Shown: positions 34,065 to 38,586 of the stretch, in pieces
Numbering within the stretch: the stretch's first letter is position 1
Layout of the letters: the number at the start of each line of letters is the position of its first letter
Source: an uncultured Clostridia bacterium
GTDB lineage: Bacteria; Bacillota; Clostridia; Oscillospirales; Acutalibacteraceae
Direction of reading: 5' to 3'
Length of the DNA: 38,586 nucleotides
Assembly (NCBI GenBank): GCA_905235625.1
Contig: CAJOLX010000001.1
Span: 1-38,586 of the forward strand
Notes under the pieces: model-generated
What the model was told of the DNA's origin: nothing
Databases searched by the model: none
The model's input: only the letters and a program-made list of their open reading frames with translations
Position numbers and translations under genes: made by a program

Positions 34065-34737
34065 TGATGCTTTCCTCCGCGCTTAAAATAATTCTTTCGA
34101 GCTTTTTCGCTTCGCTTTCGTCGCCGTATTCCTTTTCGGAGCGGCAGCGGACTTTAAGATATTCTATGGTTCTTTTAACGGTGTAAACAGACGCTTCGTC
34201 GGTATTGTTTATAAGTGCGCCGAAATGCTCATATCCTTCGGGCTTGTCTTGCTTTTTGCCCGTGAATTTTGCGAGCATCGCGTTATAAACTCTTCCTTCG
34301 TCAAATACAGCCGTTTCCTTTTCTATTTCAAAGCCGTTTTCGATCAGAAACCGTCTTACGTCAACGGAATGTGACTGCGGCTGCAAAATAAGGCGTACGT
34401 TTTCATCTTTGAGCCACGGAGCTTTTGACAAAAGCTCCGCCGTGAGCGAGCCGCCCATGCCGCAAATAACGAAGTCGTCCGCTTCTCCGGGCTTTATATT
34501 GTCAAATCCGTCCGACAGGCGAAGCTCAAGCCTGTCTTCAAGATGATATATCTTCGCCGTTTTTTCGGCATTAAGAAGAGGACCCTTGCGCTTATCGCAT
34601 GCAAGGGCCTTATAAACGATATCGTTCAGGAGCAGATAGGCGGGCAGATAGGCGTGGTCGGTGCCGATGTCGGCAACCGCAGAGCCTTTTCTCACAAGCT
34701 CCGCCGCCATTTTAAGCCTTGGACTCAGCTCAAGCAT
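34042..34737 (-). CDS. trmK: tRNA (adenine-22-N1)-methyltransferase
   Basis: It methylates A22 of tRNAs using S-adenosylmethionine. The 231-residue protein starts MLELSPRLKMAAELV. It has the SAM-binding ADIGTDHAYLPAYLL, FVICGMGGSL, and RLILQPQSHSVDVRRFL, all typical of TrmK. A C-terminal helical coiled coil follows. I use ATG at 34737, which lies in the last codons of the DUF1858 gene (8-nt overlap), rather than TTG at 34743. It is in an operon with the nif3-like gene. Confidence 0.94.
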   Translation of the reverse strand: MLELSPRLKMAAELVRKGSAVADIGTDHAYLPAYLLLNDIVYKALACDKRKGPLLNAEKTAKIYHLEDRLELRLSDGFDNIKPGEADDFVICGMGGSLTAELLSKAPWLKDENVRLILQPQSHSVDVRRFLIENGFEIEKETAVFDEGRVYNAMLAKFTGKKQDKPEGYEHFGALINNTDEASVYTVKRTIEYLKVRCRSEKEYGDESEAKKLERIILSAEESINDSQRNI

Positions 34738-34930
34738 CTGCAAGCACCGAGTTTATTTTTGCAACAAACTCGTCAGCGTCAACGCCGTGCACCATGCAGG
34801 CCTGTTCAACGGTCTCGCTTCTTGAAGCGGGGCAGCCGAGGCAATGCATTCCGAGCTCGAGGAAGTAGGGCGCAAGCTCCATGGAATTGTCAAGAATATC
34901 GCCGATTTTCATTTGCTTATCAATAGCCAT
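34730..34930 (-). CDS. DUF1858 domain protein (redox-disulfide type)
   Basis: The 66-residue protein is a single DUF1858 domain. It has MKIGDILDNSMELAPYFLELGMHCLGCPAS with the C30-x-x-C33 pair, then AFxxHGxD-like residues near the end. The family occurs alone or fused to hybrid-cluster proteins in anaerobes; a redox or metal role is suspected. The start at 34930 follows GGGAGG. It leads the operon with trmK, nif3-like and rqcH. Confidence 0.92.
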   Translation of the reverse strand: MAIDKQMKIGDILDNSMELAPYFLELGMHCLGCPASRSETVEQACMVHGVDADEFVAKINSVLADA

Positions 34931-34954
34931 TTCGGTTCCTCCCTTTTTTTATCT

Positions 34955-34983
34955 ATTATTACACATATTTAAACCTTTTTCAA
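34955..34983 (-). promoter_or_regulatory. Promoter of the DUF1858-trmK-nif3-rqcH operon
   Basis: On the minus strand TTGAAA (34978-34983) and AATAAT (34955-34960) are 17 nt apart, about 25 nt before the DUF1858 start codon. Confidence 0.6.
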
Positions 34984-35010
34984 TAGATTAAAAGTTAAAT
35001 TTCATTAAAC

Positions 35011-35039
35011 TTGATTTACTCCGCTTTGTAATGTATAAT
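35011..35039 (+). promoter_or_regulatory. Sigma-A promoter of the flavoprotein pair
   Basis: TTGATT (35011-35016) and TATAAT (35034-35039) are 17 nt apart, divergent from the DUF1858 promoter and about 22 nt before the start codon. Confidence 0.85.
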
Positions 35040-35061
35040 TTAGCTTGCGAGGTATTGTGAA

Positions 35062-36276
35062 ATGAAAGAATATGATTTATGTATATCAGGCGGCGGAGCT
35101 GCGGGGCTTTGCGCTCTCATCGGCGCCGCGAGAAAGCGCCCCGGCATCAAAGCCACGGTTTTTGAGGGCGCGCCGAGGCTCGGCAAAAAAATACTCGTTA
35201 CCGGCAACGGAAGGTGCAATTTAACAAATCTTAACGCTTCGGCGCTCTGTTATTCATCGCCGGAGCTTGTGAAGCCGTGCTTTGATAAATATCCGCCCGA
35301 AAAGGTCGTTGAATTTTTTGAAAGCCTGGGCCTTCTCACAAAGCCGGACGGCGAAGGCAGAGTTTATCCGAGAAGCAACACAGCGGCGAGCGTGCTTGAC
35401 GCTTTGAGGCTCACAGCCGCCGAAACGGGCGCGGATATTTTCACCGATACCGTTGTAAAATCGGTTCAAAAGCGTGAAGACGGCTTTGTGATAAACGGCG
35501 AAGTATTCTGCAAAAATCTCATTATAGCCTGCGGCGGCAAAGCTCAGCCCTCATCGGGCAAAAATACGGGCGGCTACGATATTGCCCGCTCCCTCGGTCA
35601 CACGGTAACGAGGCTTTATCCATCTCTCGTTCCTCTTGCAGTAAAGCCCGAAGACGTTAAGGGCTTAAAGGGAATCAGGGCGCCGGGAGTTGAGCTCACT
35701 CTCACTGTCGGCGAAAAAAGCGTTAAATCCCGCGGAGAGCTGCTCTTTACGGAGAGCGGAATATCGGGAATTTGCGCAATGGAGCTTGCCGCTTCGGCGG
35801 AAAAAGCGCTCGCCGAAAATAAAAAGGCTGTTGTTAAATGCGACTTTTTGCCCGAAATGAGCGAGCAGGAGCTTAAAGCCTACGTTTCATCTTTGGCCGA
35901 AATTAAAAAAGGCAGGCCGCTTGACGATTTGCTGACGGGCGTTCTCGCAAAGCAGCTCGGCATTGCCGTTTGCAAAAAAGCGGGCATTTACTCGGGCTCC
36001 GCCGTTATTTCGGATTTATCGGAGGAGAAGCTCGAAAAGCTTATCGGCGCTCTTAAGCGATACGATTTCACCGTTACCGGCACGAAGGGCTTTGACTCTG
36101 CTCAGGTGACGAGCGGCGGCGTTGCGGCAGGCGAAATAAATTCCGATACGCTTGAGTCTGAAATATGCAAGGGATTGTATTTTGCGGGCGAAATCATCGA
36201 CGTTGACGGGCCCTGCGGCGGATATAATCTGCAATGGGCGTTTGCGTCCGGGCTTATGGCAGGTGAACTGAATTGA
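35062..36276 (+). CDS. HI0933/BaiN-family FAD-dependent oxidoreductase
   Basis: The 404-residue flavoprotein has the N-terminal dinucleotide loop CISGGGAAGLCALIGAA and KKILVTGNGRCNLTN. SGGVAAGEINSDTLES and GLYFAGEIIDVDGPCGGYNLQ near the C-terminus complete the HI0933/YhiN signature. Members include BaiN, linked to bile acid 7-dehydroxylation in Clostridium scindens. Sequence alone does not allow that function here, and many Clostridia carry such a gene as a housekeeping flavoprotein. It overlaps the following flavoprotein by 4 nt. Confidence 0.93.
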   Translation: MKEYDLCISGGGAAGLCALIGAARKRPGIKATVFEGAPRLGKKILVTGNGRCNLTNLNASALCYSSPELVKPCFDKYPPEKVVEFFESLGLLTKPDGEGRVYPRSNTAASVLDALRLTAAETGADIFTDTVVKSVQKREDGFVINGEVFCKNLIIACGGKAQPSSGKNTGGYDIARSLGHTVTRLYPSLVPLAVKPEDVKGLKGIRAPGVELTLTVGEKSVKSRGELLFTESGISGICAMELAASAEKALAENKKAVVKCDFLPEMSEQELKAYVSSLAEIKKGRPLDDLLTGVLAKQLGIAVCKKAGIYSGSAVISDLSEEKLEKLIGALKRYDFTVTGTKGFDSAQVTSGGVAAGEINSDTLESEICKGLYFAGEIIDVDGPCGGYNLQWAFASGLMAGELN

Positions 36277-37877
36277 TAAGAATTAACGAAATAAAACTGC
36301 CGCTTGACAAGGACGAGAGCGAGCTGATAAATTTAAGCGCGCGAAGGCTCGGCTGCCGCGCCGAAGATATTTCCGATTTCAGAATTCTCAAAAAAGCCGT
36401 CGATTCGAGAAAGAAAAACGACGTTCATTTCGTTTATAACGTAGCTTTCGACGTTCGCGGCGGCGACAAGCTGCTCTGGAAAACCGGTGACTCAAAGATT
36501 TCTTATTTTGAAGCGCCCGTTTACTCCGAGCCCGAAAACAAGAGAACGAGCGAATTAAGGCCCGTTATAGCAGGCTTCGGCCCCGCAGGCTTTTTCTCGG
36601 GGCTTATTCTTGCGAGAGCCGGGCTTCGCCCGATAATTTTTGAGCGGGGGAGCGACGTTGACAAAAGAAGCGAAGACGTAAAAAAATTCTGGAGCGGCGG
36701 CGCGCTCAACACCGAGAGCAACGTTCAGTTCGGCGAGGGCGGCGCGGGCACTTTTTCTGACGGCAAGCTGACCACCGGCATAAAAGACCCTTTGTGCATG
36801 AAGGTGCTTGAGGAGCTTGTTCTTCACGGCGCGCCCGAAGAAATTTTATATTCTTCAACGCCCCATATCGGCACCGACAGGCTGCCGGGCGTTGTTAAAT
36901 CCATAAGAAAAGAAATCGAAGCCCTCGGCGGCGAAGTGTTTTTTGACACAAAGCTCGAAGACATTATTATCGCAAACGGCTCCGTGCAGGGCGTCACCGT
37001 TTCGGGCGCGCGCGGAGTGAAAAGAGATATTGAAGCGGACACTTTGCTGCTTTGCATCGGCCACTCATCGAGAGACACTTTTGAAATGCTTTACCGCAAG
37101 GGATTCAATATGATTCAAAAGCCGTTTTCGGTGGGCGTCAGAATTGAGCACCCGAGGCAGATGATAGACAGAGCCCAATACGGCGATTTCGCGGGGCATC
37201 CGAAGCTCGGCGCCGCCGTTTACAAGCTTGCCTGCCACCCTGAGCACGGCAGGGGAGCCTACACGTTTTGCATGTGCCCGGGCGGCACGGTGTCAGCCGC
37301 CGCGAGCGAAGAGCGCGGCTGCGTAGTTAACGGCATGAGCGAATACGCGAGAGACGGCGAAAATTCAAATTCCGCCGTGCTTGTGGGAATTGAGCCGTCG
37401 GATTTCGGCAGCGAGCACGCTCTCGCGGGAGTTGAGCTTCAGCGCAAAATCGAGCGCGAGGCGTTCAGAATGGCGGGCGAGAATTATTCCTGCCCGGGTC
37501 AGACTCTCGGCGATTTTATGCAGGGCAAAACGGGCTCTGCTTTCACTGCAGTTAAACCCACCTGCCCTACGGGCGTTACCCCTTGCGATTTGAATAAACT
37601 GCTGCCTCTCAAGGTCACCGAAACGATGAAGCAGGCTATGGATAAAATGGACAATATGCTAAAAGGCTTCGCCATGCCCGAGGCTGTGCTCACCGCTCCC
37701 GAAACGAGGTCGTCTTCGCCTGTGAGAATTTTGAGAAATGACATTCTGCAAGCAAACATAAGAGGAGTTTATCCCTGCGGAGAGGGCGCGGGCTACGCCG
37801 GAGGAATAGTTTCCGCCGCGGTCGACGGCATAAAATGCGCTCACGCCGTTTTGCTTGACGAAACCGACGAATGGTGA
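36273..37877 (+). CDS. COG2509-type uncharacterized FAD-dependent oxidoreductase
   Basis: The 534-residue protein has an N-terminal ferredoxin-like region of about 90 residues. An FAD fold follows (IAGFGPAGFFSGLILARAG, FERGSDVDKRSEDVKKFW). The family blocks SNVQFGEGGAGTFSDGKLTT, HPEHGRGAYTFCMCPGG and the C-terminal PCGEGAGYAGGIVSAAVDG are present. The reaction is unknown. The start is TTG at 36273, overlapping the previous stop as TTGA, with AGGTGAA upstream. Coupling of two flavoproteins suggests a shared pathway, but none is evident. About 130 nt of AT-rich DNA follow. Confidence 0.9.
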   Translation: MIRINEIKLPLDKDESELINLSARRLGCRAEDISDFRILKKAVDSRKKNDVHFVYNVAFDVRGGDKLLWKTGDSKISYFEAPVYSEPENKRTSELRPVIAGFGPAGFFSGLILARAGLRPIIFERGSDVDKRSEDVKKFWSGGALNTESNVQFGEGGAGTFSDGKLTTGIKDPLCMKVLEELVLHGAPEEILYSSTPHIGTDRLPGVVKSIRKEIEALGGEVFFDTKLEDIIIANGSVQGVTVSGARGVKRDIEADTLLLCIGHSSRDTFEMLYRKGFNMIQKPFSVGVRIEHPRQMIDRAQYGDFAGHPKLGAAVYKLACHPEHGRGAYTFCMCPGGTVSAAASEERGCVVNGMSEYARDGENSNSAVLVGIEPSDFGSEHALAGVELQRKIEREAFRMAGENYSCPGQTLGDFMQGKTGSAFTAVKPTCPTGVTPCDLNKLLPLKVTETMKQAMDKMDNMLKGFAMPEAVLTAPETRSSSPVRILRNDILQANIRGVYPCGEGAGYAGGIVSAAVDGIKCAHAVLLDETDEW

Positions 37878-37942
37878 TTTGTAACAAAAGGTGAAAACTC
37901 TTTGTGCAAAACTCACAAAAATTTATTCAATTTAATCTTATA

Positions 37943-37971
37943 TTGAATTAAATCTTATAAAGTGCTATAAT
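37943..37971 (+). promoter_or_regulatory. Sigma-A promoter of the zinc-ribbon membrane protein
   Basis: TTGAAT (37943-37948) and TATAAT (37966-37971) are 17 nt apart. AATCTTAT occurs twice (37934-37941, 37951-37958), around and within the spacer, and could be a regulator site. Confidence 0.8.
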
Positions 37972-38007
37972 ATCCGAGTATTGTTATCTTAAACGGAGGT
38001 TGCTTAT

Positions 38008-38586
38008 ATGGCGAATTGCCCCAAGTGCGGAAAAAAGCTCAAGTTTTATAACGTAAGCCAGTTTTGCCCGAATTGCGGAGTCAATCTCAGGTTTTATGAT
38101 TTTGAAAGCACTTTTTACCGCGAAGCAAAATATGCGGAGCTTTCAAACGCTGCGGTGCACGTAAAAATACGCAGGCTGAAGGCTTCATTTATCGGCAGCA
38201 AGCTCACGATTTTCAGAATTGTTACCATCCTTTTCCCCTTGGCTGCTCTGCTTGCGCCCGCCGCGGTGTTTTCCCTTTCGCTCGCTTTTCACAGCGAAAA
38301 GGTCAGCTTGAGCGGTTTAGGCCTCTTTCAGGCTTATTCCTCCGGCACGCTGAGTTACATTCTGTCTATGCGTTCGTCCTCGTTTGCGGGCGCGGCGTTT
38401 GACAGCTTTTTTAAGCTGATTTTGCTTTACGGTGTTGCCGCGCTGCTGGCTATCGCTCTCGCGGTGATGACCCTGCTTTGCTTTATCAGCATAAAGAATA
38501 TGCACAAAATCATCTGCGTCGTTTCCGGCGTTGGGATAATCTATTCCGTTTTTGCGTTTTTCTTTATGGGCTGTATTATGAAGCCC
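38008..38586 (+). CDS. Zinc-ribbon membrane protein, N-terminal part (cut by window edge)
   Basis: 193 residues are visible and the frame is still open at the window end. It starts MANCPKCGKKLKF and continues QFCPNCGVNLRF, a double CxxC zinc ribbon. A short basic region comes next. Three hydrophobic segments follow: about 72-95 (IVTILFPLAALLAPAAVFSL), around 135-160, and 170 to the end. The ATG at 38008 follows ACGGAGG. Such proteins are common in Clostridia, with no assigned role; the zinc ribbon is likely cytoplasmic. Confidence 0.85.
   Translation, partial: MANCPKCGKKLKFYNVSQFCPNCGVNLRFYDFESTFYREAKYAELSNAAVHVKIRRLKASFIGSKLTIFRIVTILFPLAALLAPAAVFSLSLAFHSEKVSLSGLGLFQAYSSGTLSYILSMRSSSFAGAAFDSFFKLILLYGVAALLAIALAVMTLLCFISIKNMHKIICVVSGVGIIYSVFAFFFMGCIMKP

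Overview
The window looks like a chromosomal segment of an anaerobic, Gram-positive member of the Clostridia, most like Oscillospiraceae/Ruminococcaceae gut bacteria. The evidence is the clostridial single-chain PurL, the rimP-nusA-ylxR-ylxQ-infB-rbfA order, strong GGAGG ribosome binding sites, sigma-A promoters with 17-nt spacers, and a SpoIID-type cell-wall domain. The assignment is inferred from gene families, not from a marker-gene tree.

Positions 1-12520 (minus strand) hold one long purine operon. A sigma-A promoter and a ZTP (pfl) riboswitch with a terminator-like hairpin lead into purE, purC, purF, purM, a formate/nitrite-type channel, purN, a PurO-type IMP cyclohydrolase, a PurH reduced to its AICAR transformylase domain, purD, purL and fhs (cut by the window edge). 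Together they cover PRPP to IMP except PurB (and PurK, if used). The formate channel and formate-THF ligase sit beside two steps that use 10-formyl-THF. PurF lacks the N-terminal cysteine of its glutaminase domain.

Positions 12700-15420 (minus) hold a sugar isomerase/epimerase, a Gfo/Idh/MocA oxidoreductase and a small P-loop kinase, with a divergent promoter region at about 15390-15480. Positions 15499-21400 (plus) hold a membrane acyltransferase overlapping a cysteine desulfurase, then murD, a YhhN-family membrane protein, and a predicted wall protein that joins an M23 domain to a SpoIID domain whose segments are in permuted order.

Positions 21458-27604 (plus) hold the nusA-infB operon, with a consensus promoter and a leader hairpin before rimP. 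It ends in an nrnA (DHH phosphoesterase) gene that is frameshifted and lacks the DHH motif. It is followed by tRNA-Arg(CCG), a strong terminator, and an unusual array of small hairpins separated by ATATCAC heptamers at an exact 25-nt period on one side.

Positions 28013-30875 (minus) hold two cytoplasmic glycosidases (GH125 and an alpha-galactosidase-like clan GH-D enzyme). Positions 30876-31554 contain no convincing protein gene but hold two candidate structured RNAs with intrinsic terminators and a long perfect hairpin. Positions 31555-34983 (minus) hold a four-gene housekeeping operon (DUF1858, trmK, nif3-like, rqcH). Positions 35011-38586 (plus) hold two FAD-dependent oxidoreductases and a partial zinc-ribbon membrane protein.
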